Below, one piece after another: positions 1 through 12,280 of a stretch of DNA of 64,000 nucleotides; positions within the stretch are counted from its first letter, which is position 1; each line of letters starts with the position of its first letter. The stretch is taken from the NCBI GenBank assembly GCA_902728285.1, contig CACVBU010000385.1, forward strand, positions 1,585,152 to 1,649,151, in the 5' to 3' direction. A program made the position numbers and the translations under genes. The notes under the pieces were generated by a model. That model did not search any database, was not told the DNA's origin, and saw nothing but the letters and a program-made list of their open reading frames with translations. This stretch comes from Clytia hemisphaerica. Lineage: Eukaryota; Cnidaria; Hydrozoa; Leptothecata; Clytiidae.

Positions 1-598
1 CTTGATGTCGAAAATTTCGCCTAGAATTTGAACTACATGGGAAAACAAGAAGTAAATGAAGCTAATCTGAAATCTACTTTACATCGAGCCTTGATGAAAC
101 AATTTTACAACAAGAACAACGAGGCTTAAAATCGCTAAAAAAATAAGACCAATTTAAGAAAAATTGTCGTTTAATTTTTAAAAACTCTCATAATGTATAT
201 GCTTATAAAAAATAGATATGCTCTTATTACACGCCATCTCTTGTTTACTTTGTAAGAACTAATTACCGAAAGGTTTATCACCATCTATCAAGAGTTATTG
301 ATTTGATTCTTATAAAGTAAATGCTTATAAGAAAAATAAAAATGCTCATATTGTACATCAACCCTTGTTTACTTTGTAAGAACTAATTACCGGAAGGTAT
401 ATCTTATTACAGATAAAAAAATTCACTCCATTAAGAATTAGTGAATAAGTTGTTCTTATAGATCAAAAATAAAAGAAAGGAGTGGTGGTGAACGAAAATC
501 CACCATCACAACTGGGTGATAGGGGTGATCCACCACTCCTAAATATCGACAACCAACACTGATGATGATGTGGTGACCAATTTATTTGTCTCGGGATG
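1..598. repeat. Gene-free left edge with a duplicated ~77-bp unit and a hairpin
   Basis: No coding region is supported here. Two direct copies of a ~77-bp unit lie at 199-275 and 321-398; both begin ATGCTTATAA and end near AATTACCG. A diverged third copy lies at about 37460-37545, inside a MULE-like MITE, so this is a dispersed repeat. At 478-541 the word AGGAGTGGTGG is mirrored by CCACCACTCCT, a potential hairpin just before the LINE coding region and possibly part of its 5' UTR. Confidence 0.6.
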
Positions 599-625
599 AT
601 GAACTAACCGCCCACATCCTTAAAT

Positions 626-2397
626 TTGGTTGAAAAACTTTCATATTTCAAATTCATGTCTTATTACAATTGGAACATTGGAACGATTAATATACGAACC
701 GGAAAGGATGACGAAAAACTTGAACGTGTTGTTAATGAAATTAGTAAAGCCAACCTTTCGATATGCGGCTTACAGGAGGTTCGTCGACTCAACAATGATT
801 CAGCAGTTATCAAATCAGACTCTGGTAGTAAATACGAAGTGTACTGCTACTGGTCAGGATATGTTAATAAACGAACTCATGGTGTCGGCATTGTCATGAA
901 ACAATGAACACTTATATGATTAACAAGGAAATAGAGAAACTCTTTACTAAAGCTAAAAGACAGGAATCTACACTCAGACATACAAATAACTCGTGTCCAA
1001 CAGATAAGCTCTATGACCATTTCAAGTCGCACTTCAACCCAGAGGATCCCTCCATTGATTTCACACCTGATGAAATGATCGAAAATATTCCGTTATTTGT
1101 TAAGGATCTACAAGACATTTCAGAATTTACTGATATCAATGACACTCCTCCCTCCATCGATGAAATACACGCTCATATACAAAAATTGAAAAACAACAAA
1201 GCCAGTAATGATATTGAGCCAGAGCTACTGAAACGATGCACTCACCCTATTATGCTTGAAGTGATCCACAGAATCACCAATAACTTGTGGTCTGGGCATG
1301 ATCTGCCTATCTCTTGGGGTCAATCTCTTCTCAGAACATTATGGAAGGGCAAAGGATCAAAGAAGGATCCCTCAAAATACAGGGGACTCAGTATCGGGTC
1401 CACTGTCTGCAAACTTGTGGTTAATATCATTCTCAACAGACTTCGTGAATGGTATGAGAAACAGCTTTCAGACGAGCAAAATGGGTTTCGTTCAAATCGT
1501 GGTACGACAGACGGGATCTATACTGTTAAAAGGGTACATCAAATCAGCCACCGTAAGAAACAGCTTGTATTCCTATTATTCGTTGACTTGTCTGCTGCGT
1601 TCGATCATATCCCACGTAAATGGTTATTTGATTCAATAAGCTTACGATTTCGCAACAGTCAATCTCCAATATTGCTCAAAATTCTTGAAAAATTGTATCA
1701 CCATACATCTCTATTATACGAGGGAAAAGTTTTCGCAACCACATCCGGTGTTCGTCAGGGTGGCCCAGAAAGCCCTTTTCTCTTCAATCTGTACATAGAC
1801 TTTGTTATGCGCCTGATGATCGAGAAAAGCCGTAACGATCCATTAATCCAGTTCTTTGTCCACAAGTATCGCATAAATAGTCATTCAATCTCAAGAAATG
1901 AAAGGGTGATAATGCGCGAGAAAGGCTTGAGTTCATCAGGAACATCGTTGTTACCTTGGTGTGGCTATGCTGATGACTTAGTTTTATTTCTACAATCAAA
2001 AACTGGTCTCCAGAGCGCTACTGTTCTGCTTAATGAAGTCTTTACAAAATTTGGTTTATCCATTAACTCTCAAAAAACCGAAACGATGATACTCAACCAT
2101 CCAGATGAAATACCCTACCCATCCTCAATTATTGATCTCGGTGAAAGTCAACTGTCAAACGTGTCAGATTTTAAATATCTTGGTGCTTATCTCAATTCGA
2201 ATCAGCCTAATACTGGTGAAAAGGAGATCACTCACCGTATTCAATTAGCATCTGCAAAATTTTCACAAATGTCAAATCTTTTACAAAACTTTCATTTAAA
2301 GCTGAAAACGAGAGTTTTGTTTTTGAATTGTTTTGTTCGAAGTCGTCTTGTGTATGCCTGTCAGAATTGGAACCTTAATCAAGAACANACAAAATAA
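626..2397 (+). pseudogene. Non-LTR retrotransposon (LINE) ORF2 relic: endonuclease N-terminus plus reverse transcriptase
   Basis: The first part (626-906) matches the start of an APE-type endonuclease, including GLQEVR with the expected catalytic Glu. It stops at 907. A second frame (904-2397) enters directly at the pre-RT region, so the rest of the endonuclease is deleted. The RT palm is well preserved: motif A VDLSAAFD (about residues 228-235), motif B SGVRQGGPESPF, motif C YADDLVLF, then NSQKTETMI. The frame runs into an ambiguous base at 2388 and then into a tandem array, so the 3' end (thumb, UTR, tail) is missing. Function would be target-primed reverse transcription. Clade is not assignable by eye. 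Non-functional as it stands. Confidence 0.88.
2388..2388. other. Ambiguous base (N) at the junction of LINE and tandem array
   Basis: The only N seen in the window lies exactly where the LINE coding sequence meets the 123-bp array. This is where an assembler would be expected to lose certainty, so the array length and the LINE-array join should not be taken at face value. Confidence 0.85.
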
Positions 2398-3649
2398 ATG
2401 CAAAGACTGTCTTTCTTATTTCTATTCTATTCAATTTTATAATAATAATTCACATGGCTTAAAGTTGTTCTTTGTTTTAATACCAAATGAAACGAAAGAA
2501 AGAAACGACTGACAAAATAAATGCAAAGACTGTCTTTCTTATTTCTATTCTATTCAATTTTATAATAATAATTCACATGGCTTAAAGTTGTTCTTTGTTT
2601 TAATACCAAATGAAACGAAAGAAAGAAACGACTGACAAAATAAATGCAAAGACTGTCTTTCTTATTTCTATTCTATTCAATTTTATAATAATAATTCACA
2701 TGGCTTAAAGTTGTTCTTTGTTTTAATACCAAATGAAACGAAAGAAAGAAACGACTGACAAAATAAATGCAAAGACTGTCTTTCTTATTTCTATTCTATT
2801 CAATTTTATAATAATAATTCACATGGCTTAAAGTTGTTCTTTGTTTTAATACCAAATGAAACGAAAGAAAGAAACGACTGACAAAATAAATGCAAAGACT
2901 GTCTTTCTTATTTCTATTCTATTCAATTTTATAATAATAATTCACATGGCTTAAAGTTGTTCTTTGTTTTAATACCAAATGAAACGAAAGAAAGAAACGA
3001 CTGACAAAATAAATGCAAAGACTGTCTTTCTTATTTCTATTCTATTCAATTTTATAATAATAATTCACATGGCTTAAAGTTGTTCTTTGTTTTAATACCA
3101 AATGAAACGAAAGAAAGAAACGACTGACAAAATAAATGCAAAGACTGTCTTTCTTATTTCTATTCTATTCAATTTTATAATAATAATTCACATGGCTTAA
3201 AGTTGTTCTTTGTTTTAATACCAAATGAAACGAAAGAAAGAAACGACTGACAAAATAAATGCAAAGACTGTCTTTCTTATTTCTATTCTATTCAATTTTA
3301 TAATAATAATTCACATGGCTTAAAGTTGTTCTTTGTTTTAATACCAAATGAAACGAAAGAAAGAAACGACTGACAAAATAAATGCAAAGACTGTCTTTCT
3401 TATTTCTATTCTATTCAATTTTATAATAATAATTCACATGGCTTAAAGTTGTTCTTTGTTTTAATACCAAATGAAACGAAAGAAAGAAACGACTGACAAA
3501 ATAAATGCAAAGACTGTCTTTCTTATTTCTATTCTATTCAATTTTATAATAATAATTCACATGGCTTAAAGTTGTGCTTTGTTTTAATACCAAATGAAAC
3601 GAAAGAAAGAAACGACTGACAAAATAAATGCAAAGACTGTCTTTCTTAT
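2389..3649. repeat. Tandem array, 123-bp unit, ~10.2 copies
   Basis: The word CAAAGACTGT recurs at 2401, 2524, 2647, 2770, 2893, 3016, 3139, 3262, 3385, 3508 and 3631, a constant step of 123 bp. Units look identical except for one T-to-G change in the last full unit (TTGTGCTTT at about 3573). Such homogeneity points to recent amplification or gene conversion. The unit has stop codons in the frames checked, and the short ORF at its right end is a product of the repeat. Confidence 0.95.
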
Positions 3650-3733
3650 TGATCATTTAAAGCAACAAAATAAGCAAAATTCATTTTTTATAGATTCAAT
3701 CTTAAACAAAACTGATTCGGCTGCTAATAGTGA

Positions 3734-6700
3734 CGGTTTGTGTAATTTACGATGCGCGATCCAACGATTCACGATGCGCGATGCACGATCCATGCATACA
3801 TTATGTTAATTATTCTAATTATGCATGAATAAGTTTTCATAATGCTAGCTACAAACATCCTATAACAATAACGAAAAAAAAATTAAAAAAAGAAGGGGAA
3901 ATAATTTATGTATCATAATCAGAATGATTAAAATAACTTATATCTTCTGTGTAGAAAAAAACTGAAAGAAAAAGCCTTGACGTCATAGAAAAGTTTTGGC
4001 GCGAAAAATTTATTAAAACACAAACTCATTTTTGTACGTTCATTATTTTTTAAGAACAGTGAATAAGGTAAATAAGGAATCATTGGCTACATTATTACTT
4101 TTGGCATGTTCTTATAAAAGCATTTCACCAACTGAATTGCAATAACTGCGAAAGCATCCACCGAAGGAGGACTTCAAAATATCTGTTCTGAAGGCACGTT
4201 CCAGCTGGATATGGCGGTCTGTTCTTCACGGCTATTCACAGCGCGAAGCTTAGAGAATCGCGCAATGTAGATGGGGCCTTAAATCGCGTGTTTTTGTTCG
4301 GGCGGCTGGCGGCTTCAAAATTTATCTTTTTTGCTCATTCTTGTTCCTCGAATTACCAAAAATTTTGAAAATCGGAGAAATTTGGAGAAGAATCCTTTGG
4401 AAACCAAATTCTCTGGAGGTTAAAAACTAAAAATCAGAAGTCAGAAAAGTGCATCCTACTTCGAGCAATGTGGAATTTTTTAGACTATAGTTTGAGGACA
4501 CCTTCAAAGTATGCTTCAGGGATAAGCTGATGGAAATTTAATGCCCAAGCTTTAGAGAATGGATTTGGATTTTCTGGAAAGGAGAAAGATCATGCTAACA
4601 GCAGGTGAAAATTCTACATCATTGTCATTTTTTTCTGTGAAGCTATGTCTATTCGAAGATGCACTATATTTTGCGCCAGAATTATGTCACTACTGCTGTT
4701 TGTGAGTGGTTTTCAAAGGTGATTCTTGAAGTTTAAGACCTAGCTACTGCCTAGGAATTACTTTTATTGTTGTCCAAACCTATTTAAGAACCAAGCTTCA
4801 TCATAATATAGAATTTAAAGGCTAATTTAAAGCTTCATTACCAACTATTTTTGTATCCCGTGATATAAAATAGTGCCACAATAGGAAAGTCTTTCCTTAC
4901 AATCTGTAGCATTACTACGTAGAGCCAGCCATCCCTATTCTTAATAGGTCAAACCAATTCAAGCTTCAGATCTTAGTTGGTATATGTGTAAAATACAAAA
5001 GTGACATCTATATCGCAGGGCGTAACTGTGGGTGAAAATGACTAGTACCACAAGCTCATTATTGTATTCCAATTTTAGGGAATTGACTGGAATGGTTTGT
5101 CAAGATTGCTTGGACAAAATCGCGCTGTGCGTTGAAATCCATTGGCTTGATATTGCATATTGTTCATCTTGACTTTTGGTCAGTACAAATAATCATTGTT
5201 GAATGTTCGTGCAATGGCCTAGATCTAGTAAGTTTTATTTTAAAAAATGGATTAACATTTTGTACAGTAACCTTTTCAACCGACTTTTTCACAAAACCTT
5301 TAAATTGTCAAACAATGGTTTGTCCAATTTCATTTTTAAATTGTCAATTTTTCATATGACTATAATAATTTTCAATCCTTTTTTTTTTCAGGTACAATTT
5401 ATCGCTTGCAAACCGAATACTGATTTTCAAAGCAGACGTTATGATTACGGATTGGGAAATGACATACACAGCAGAATAGAATTCCTGTTGTTGGCTTTAT
5501 GACGTGGTAGATGACTTTCATGAATAGATTTCTTGGCATTCTAGAACATTAACTTATACACCTGACCTTTGTTATTTACATATGTTGATCATGGATGAGA
5601 AATGTATTCAATTTACCTTTTCCCCCATCGAGGGTGCGAATGTTGTATGTACCTTGTGTGAAAGATGACTGGACTGACAGTATTTGATCAATGATTTTTA
5701 ATTTATATACTACTTAGCATCAGCTGGATTAGTCCCCCATTTTCTTATTAATTGTAGCTTGAAACTAGTTTCATAATATTGGTAAACCAAAACTTTTTCA
5801 AACATTTTTGATAATGAAGCTTTTTTACTTCTACAAAGGAATAGAACCTTAAGTAGAGAGTTCTACAGCTAACAGGCAGGTTTCTTTGACCATCAAAGCC
5901 TAGAAAGCTTTTGGATTTTTTGGACCCCCCCCCCCCCTCCAGGCCTTAAACTTTCCATGAGCTTTTGCTTCACTAATTTAGCATAATATTTAGAAAAATA
6001 TTCTTTTTATTTAATATTGTGGATTATTTTCGATTGTTTTTTATCTTATATATCCTTATGTAATCAGTCATTAGTGTACACCTATTAAATCTTAAACTGA
6101 CTGAAATATTTGCAAGAGATGAATTAAAACCTAATGCAAGTCTTGTCAACGTACTTTTTGTAGTAATTTTTATATCTTAAATGATGACACATTAGACCTT
6201 TGGCCAAATATGTCTTGTTTATTTTGTAAGTAAACACTCTCTTTTCACCTTTTTATTAGCAGTTCTAAGTAGCTGCATGAAATTTCGAAGATTTTTTCTT
6301 CCATCTTTTAATTAGGTTGTTTTCAGAATTAAAAGAAACATACAATTGTATAAGAAAAGAAGCTTCTAAAGGCAACTAGGCCACGAGTTAGCTTGTTCTT
6401 TTTGTTTCCCGCGCAAATTTAACGCGGTTTGCTGACTGGAACTAGGATTTTCGAATGTTTTGGACCAATTCGAATGTTTTGTTTCCCGTGGATTCAATAT
6501 GGCGGCGCTAAAAGAAGAAACAACCGAAGCGAAAATTTACTGAAATATGTGGTTTACTTTGGCTGAATACACCTTTTTAAAAAATGACAATGACTTGCAA
6601 ACTGTTAAAAAGGGAATTATCAGCCCTTAGTCTAATCAATGAAATATTTCTTTGACGTCCACCTTCATTCGTATTTCGAATCAGAGCCATTCTTTTGGTG

Positions 6701-8083
6701 ACATGCAAGCTTGAAAGGCATGTTCTCAAAGACTGATTTTAGCAAAGAAAAGTGTTTTAATGGTATGATATTGATTATTTTGTTCTAAAGAAAGGTTCTA
6801 CTCGCCTGTTAAAATGAAAAACCTGTATTTTATAGCTTAAAACCCCTTCAAAATAGCAACTTTAATGAAGGGCGTTAATTTACGCCCGTAAGCTTGCTCC
6901 TCCCGCCCTCTCGCCTACATAAAGCGCCCAAATCTAAAGCTTCGCGGGAATAGCTTGCGCTGAATAGCCGTGTCTTACCGAACTAAAGAAAAAAGTCTGC
7001 TGGAAAAAAGTGGTCTGTTCTACTGAAGATTGGGACCAGCTGGAAAAATATGGTCTGTTCTACTGAAGATTGGGACCAGCTGGAAAAATATGATCTGTTC
7101 TACTGAAGATTGGGACCAGCTGGAAAAATATGATCTGTTCTTATGAAAAAATAGTCTGATATCTTATATTTATAAATAACGTGTTTAAGAATTTCCTATC
7201 TGTTCTCTGAGGGAATTTAAAAAAAGTCCTGAATGTGGTTGCCTGGAGTGGCAGCTGAAAAATCTCCATCTGTTCTACAAAACATCTGGAAATTGTGGAT
7301 CTGTTCGAACTGTTAGCTGGAAATTAAGTTTCTGTTCTTAAAAGTCCTTCAATGTCAAGCTGGAATTTAGCGATCTGTTCTTATAAGATTTTGTCAGCCC
7401 TGGTAGATAAGAACAGTTAACTCGCGTAAAATCAATCGCCTAGTAATTTCGTATCTGTTCTGAAAGTTTTTTTACCTCCTAGCTGGAAAATTATAACTGT
7501 TCTGAAGTAAAAATTTCTCGCCTGGAAATGTTCTTAATTTCGTGGAAATCCTTCCAGCTGGCAAATCAGAACAGACATTTGCAAATTTTAGGTCGGTGGC
7601 TGCTTCTGTAACTGGTGCTTTTATTTATTTGATATTTTTCTTTGTTTGATGATCAAGTTAATTCATTTGATCTTTCTCAAAAAAGGTGAGTTTAGACACG
7701 CGCTCTTCATTAAAAAACGTCTTCCCTACTTTACCACAACATTGTAAAGTTTTGTTTATAACCCTGTCTCTCAATCCAATGCATTTGGTTGGTTTAATCG
7801 GAGAAACGTTTTCTTTTTAAATAAAGAAAGCAAAAAGGTTACAAGATATTCAATTCAAAGCATTGGCAAAAAAGTTCATGTTCTGATTTGATTTGATTGT
7901 TCAGGTTAAAATATATACACGCATACTTTACGTTGGTTTTCCAGGAATACAAAAGAAAGATTTGAAATATGTGATTACTAAAACCTGTAAATGCATAATT
8001 AGAATAATTAACATAATATATGCATGGATTGTGCATCGTGCATCGTGAATCGTTGGATCGCGCATCGTAAATTACACAAACCG
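3734..8083. mobile_element. MULE-like DNA transposon, non-autonomous, 93-bp TIRs, 9-bp TSD
   Basis: Inverted repeats at 3734-3826 and 7991-8083 begin CGGTTTGTGTAATTTACGAT and agree along ~93 bp. They are flanked by an exact 9-bp duplication, TAATAGTGA, at 3725-3733 and 8084-8092. Long TIRs with a 9-bp TSD are typical of Mutator-like elements. The 4.35-kb interior has no transposase-like ORF, so this copy would depend on enzyme made elsewhere. It contains a 13-base C run near 5925, a 40-bp minisatellite at 7014-7140, and a second, inner inverted match (CACGGCTATTCA-type words near 4227 and 6963). A 14-codon ATGGCGGCG-type reading frame at about 6499 could be a captured exon start, but nothing supports this further. 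TIRs contain internal GATGCRCGATSC-type words. Confidence 0.85.
7014..7565. repeat. 40-bp minisatellite grading into a degenerate CAGCTGGAA/CTGTTCT array
   Basis: TGAAGATTGGGACCAG recurs at 7024, 7064 and 7104 (period 40), with AGCTGGAAA and TCTGTTCT in each unit. Downstream to about 7565 the same two words recur at irregular spacing in diverged sequence. One more pair occurs near 4185-4215 close to the other end of the same transposon, so these are subterminal repeats of the MULE-like element and could be transposase-binding sites (inference). Confidence 0.75.
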
Positions 8084-8092
8084 TAATAGTGA

Positions 8093-9258
8093 AACAGGTA
8101 TGGACAACTTTCTTGTTTGAGTATAAGGTTTGTTTTATTGATTTCGTGTCATCGTCTTTCATTTACAACAAATCACGATGCATATACAATGTGTATATAT
8201 TATTATGCACACGAAGGAAAAGTCAAATCAGGATGTTTTTGCTCACTTTTATTATTTAAATGTCCTGTTATTGGTCTTATTGCTGCATACAATAGAAAAC
8301 TTTGATTAGTCTTAACTATATAAGTTGATGGGTAAATAAACCTTTTGGTCGTTGAGTTCAATAATCTTATAGAGTTACCTAGTAATAAACTACAATATCA
8401 CGAATAATCTGCATACTAACACTTTCTTTTATTTTTTTTCTGTTTGGATTCATCTTTCGAGATTCCTGATGAAACATTAGACAAGGTTTTCAATAGTACG
8501 CAAATCAGTGAGGATTACATCTTTCCCATAATTAATAACTAAATGAAGACACCTCACCCTCTAAAATGGGAATTTTTAGGCCAGTCAAGATAAAAATGGA
8601 GAAGCTAGATCATGGCTGAAAAAGGGTGCTGTATGTCATTTCATGGAAAAAATTGAAATTAGAAAGTTATGGTAACGTGCTCACTATTTTTGAAAACTTT
8701 AGCTCAAGAAAACACAGCGCAATCAGAAAACACTCCCTCTTGTAGTCTTGGTGACGAGGAAAAAGTTAAACTAGGTATTTAAATATTATTTTGCCACATT
8801 CTTAGTTTGTTTCCTGGTAAGTAATTACAAATTACACTTGACATGACATAGACTTGGGCTAATTGTTATTCACCTTTTTCTTTCAGCTCTTGCAAACAAC
8901 GTGGATGCAGAGATTGGTGGAAAAAGTCCTCCTGTTTCTGATAGCAGTGAATATGAATCAGATGACAATATAAGGATGAATTTTGTTCATAGAAGAATAC
9001 TAGCCATACTAAGTTTAATTTTAAGACAAAATGGTCCACACCAGCACCAGCTTTCCCAACCAAAAGACTTTAGCAAACTAAATAAGAGAGCAGTGAATAT
9101 CCTTGTCGATCCTTGTTGAAAGAAAATGATCCCGTGGTGTACGGTCATGCTCTTGATGTGCTAACGTGTCTTTTAAAAAGGGCGTTTGAAATTTTTTGCT
9201 CGATCTTTTTGCTTGGCTATTGGTTTTTTGATTTTCTGTTGCTTTTTGGCTTGGTTTA
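8093..9258. other. Gene-free interval
   Basis: Nothing convincing is coded here. A 72-codon frame at 8901-9119 begins after a plausible CTTTCAG splice acceptor (8880-8886) and has an acidic start (SDSSEYESDD), so it could be an exon. It matches no family I recognise and has no partner exon. Confidence 0.5.
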
Positions 9259-10035
9259 TTGATTTCTTCTTCTGGTTTAATTGTTATTGTGAGTCAAAAG
9301 ACGAGAAGCTCAACTGAACTTGCTAAGATGATAGAAGAAATATTAGACAACAGACTTGAAAACTTGGCCTCGAAGGATGATGTTGCTGAGATCAAAGGCA
9401 TCTTTAACAAGATTAATGAGAACATTTTGTATCAGGATAAGAAGATTGCCTCACTTGAAAAAGAGTCTGTGGATCATGAGGAGAGAATTTCATTCCTTGA
9501 ACAAAATTTGCTTATCCTTCGGGACAAAAATGAGTTTTGATGAATGAATGTTTTGAGTAGCACAGTAGACTTTATGACTAAAAAAAGTGACGATCAAGAG
9601 CAGTATTCACGTAGGAGTTGTTTAAGGATCAATGGAATCGAGAAAAGGGAAAACGAATCTAGTGCTGATTGTGTTAAAAAGGTAATCGAAGTTTGTAAGG
9701 ACATGGATGTTGCTATTGAACCCAAAGACATTGACAGAGCTCATCGTGTAGGCAAAGAACGCAGTACTATGATAGTCAAACTTTATTCTTTTGATAAACG
9801 TACATCGATCTACAAGGCCAGAAAAAAAGCAAAAAATAACATCAAAGTTTACTTGGATTTAACAAAAAAGCGGTTGAAATTATTGGATGAAGCTAAAGAG
9901 TTTATCACTAAGGACTGCAACGTTGATTTTGTTTTTGCGGACATCAATTGCAACACTGTTGCGAGATTGAAGTCACACCAATACAATTTTTTTGACAATA
10001 TTGATTCGTTCAAGAGTAAGATCTTGAAAACATAG
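9259..10035 (+). pseudogene. LINE ORF1-like protein (coiled coil plus RRM-like region), two in-frame stops
   Basis: The first segment (9259-9540) is a heptad-rich coiled coil (ASKDDVAEIKGIFNKINENI, later LEKESVDHEERISFLEQNL). Two consecutive TGA codons (9538-9543) break it. The same frame resumes at 9544 with DQEQYSRRSCLRINGIEKRE, DIDRAHRVGK and YKARKKAKNNIKVYLDLTKKR, characteristic of ORF1p-type nucleic-acid-binding proteins of LINEs and related endonuclease-proximal regions. Total length about 260 residues, usual for this family. ORF1p trimerises through the coiled coil and binds element RNA. An RT fragment of a compatible LINE follows 120 bp downstream, so both probably come from one internally deleted element. 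Confidence 0.8.
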
Positions 10036-10155
10036 AGTTTTTTTTTTCTGTTGTGATTTTGATTTTCGTCAAACTCTACATTGTTTCTCTTATAACATTT
10101 TTTAAACCATCTGCCGTTTTTGCATTTTATATAATGCCCTTTTTCTACACTGAAA

Positions 10156-10500
10156 GTGATTATTAATTGCTTTTCTGATATTTATACAGGGTTTGACAAA
10201 GATCCTTCTCTAGATACCAGGGGGGTGTTTTTAGACATTTCAAAGGCATTCGATCGGGTGTGGCACGATGGCTTACTCTTTAAACTCAAATCTTATGGGC
10301 TGACTGGACCGTTGCTTTCCTTAATTCGCAGCTTTCTTGACGATAGGCATCAGAGAGTTGTGTTGAATGGGAAAACATCTGAGTGGAAGCGAATCAATGC
10401 AGGGGTACCTCAAGACTCGATTCTTGGTCCATTGTTCTTCTTAATTTATATTAATGATCTTCCAGAAAACCTTGAGTCAAAACCCAAGATCTTTGATGAC
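10156..10500 (+). pseudogene. LINE reverse transcriptase fragment (CR1/Jockey-like)
   Basis: Residues 16-60 read SLDTRGVFLDISKAFDRVWH and LLFKLKSYGLTGPLLSL, the palm motif A region of CR1/Jockey-type RTs. Motif B follows as AGVPQDSILGPLFFLIYIND; the usual PQGS glycine is Asp here, a likely inactivating change. Similarity stops near KIFDDQLL, where motif C (F/YADD) should be, and the remaining codons up to 10656 are unrelated. It is 5'-truncated as well (no fingers or endonuclease). Non-functional relic. Confidence 0.85.
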
Positions 10501-10656
10501 CAACTCTTGAGCCTTGATGTACTTAACAGAGAACTCTCTTATCTCCCTTACAGTGCAGCGAGTTTCCAAAAAAAAATCATACCCTTACATAGCCTGGATA
10601 TCCAAGCTCAAAATTTTAGAAAAAATAAGTTTTACCTCAGCCAGACAAAGTTCTAA

Positions 10657-12280
10657 AATTATAGAGCTTGGTTCACCTAGAAATCAGGTGAACCCCTGTT
10701 GATAGATTTTCCTGCATGAATCGTCCCCATGGGCCCATGGCTGCAAATAAATATATGCACATAATGACATGCATAATTTCAAGATGCTACCCAAGCAGTG
10801 ATAAATCAATTTAGAATGGCAGCCTTGACCATAAAATATAGACAGTGTGGTGGAAAGTCTGTTAGACCTTAGACAGAAAGTGCAAAAGTGAATTTTGGAG
10901 AAAAAAAATTTTCAAAACAAAACTTTCAACCCAAAAAACAGCACTAAAAAATTGGCAAACAGAAAAGAAGAATTTAAGAAAAATAAAGATATACCTTTAG
11001 TTCTTTACACGATGCAACCAAGTCATTAAGAAGATTAAAACAAGAATATCTAAGCAAGTAATTGGAAAGAAAACAACCAGAACATCTAAAAATTCCCATG
11101 TTTTGATCGTCCCACTTCTTCCCTACCATTATTGTTATTTTTATTTGGATGCGTGGTCAAACACCCAAGGGAGATAATTAGGTATTCTATTGTTATTTGC
11201 TTCGAAAAAGAAAAATCAGGAAGATTTGCAAAAGCAGCTTACGCGCCTTACTGATCGCCCGTGCGGTCCATCCAAATACTTAGGCGAACACTTCAAAAGT
11301 CGGCTTGCACGCATAATTTCTTATAATGACGCCACCAGTCAGATCTCTGATTCGCTTGAACCAACCAATCAGAATATCCGCATAATCATCCTCAGATGAG
11401 AATGCAGACGATCTAGGTAAACCAGACCTTAAACATAAGAAATATCAAAATCAAGAAAAAAGTTTACGGGCTGGATATCCAGGCTAACCCTTACAGTGCA
11501 CTTTTTTAAAGTTTCTCATCCGTAAGGGCGAACATTTTTGCAATTTTCAAAGAAAATGTGGAATTTTTCCTCCAAAATTGGCCAATTTTGTGCAAATTTT
11601 ATCGAAAAATTGACTTTTTATCACAATTTCCTACCCGTGCAGTGCAGTTCAGTGCAGTTTTATAATTTCATACCCTTAAAGTGCACTAGCTGATCTATGA
11701 AAAACCTACACTTAAGGGTCGCACATACGTATGGTAGGTCATTTACCTTGAGTGCCCCTCCCTGGGCATACAAGACAAGAGCCCCAAGAAAATGAAATTG
11801 AATGCAATTGCAATCATACTGTTCATAATGAAATTGACTTACCAACATAGATTAGATGTTTGTAGGCATCTGTTACCCTTTGGACATCGTTAAGTTTTAT
11901 TGACGAGATTGAATTATCAATTAAAAATTTTGTTCGAATGGATTTGCTGTGCACAGACAAAACGACTCCCTCCAGAAGGGAGGAAGCCTTGTTTGCAAAA
12001 AGGTCTCTATATCTGCCCTTATCACTATAAAAAAACAACCTTTACATAGATTTTATCTCCTTCATTATACTTATCAACTTCACAAGCCCAACTTCTTGTT
12101 CCCATTATTCAACTATGATTACGTTCTATTTATCAATTCTTTTATATCCAACCTTTAAATTTTTCTAGTCTAAATAATCAAGTAAGAAATCATGGTTAAA
12201 CTTTCTATAAGCCTCGTTATGTCTCATTCAGTCTCTATAACATCAAAGAATTTAAAGGATTAAAATTCAAAGAATTTAAA
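10657..12280. other. Gene-free interval
   Basis: Only short, low-information frames occur. The words CTGGATATCCARGCT and ACCCTTACAGTGCA-type recur (near 10594, 11472, 10543, 11488 and, diverged, 11668), hinting at one small dispersed repeat present more than once. No RNA gene is recognised. Confidence 0.5.

Noticed and set aside
2389..3649. CRISPR-like regular repeats
   Set aside because: Units of 123 bp are contiguous and almost identical with no variable spacers, and the context is animal DNA. The same applies to the 137-bp array at 59129-59830.
6499..6543. ATGGCGGCG start that could be a host first exon
   Set aside because: Only 14 codons before a stop and no splice donor in frame; kept only as a remark under the MULE-like element.
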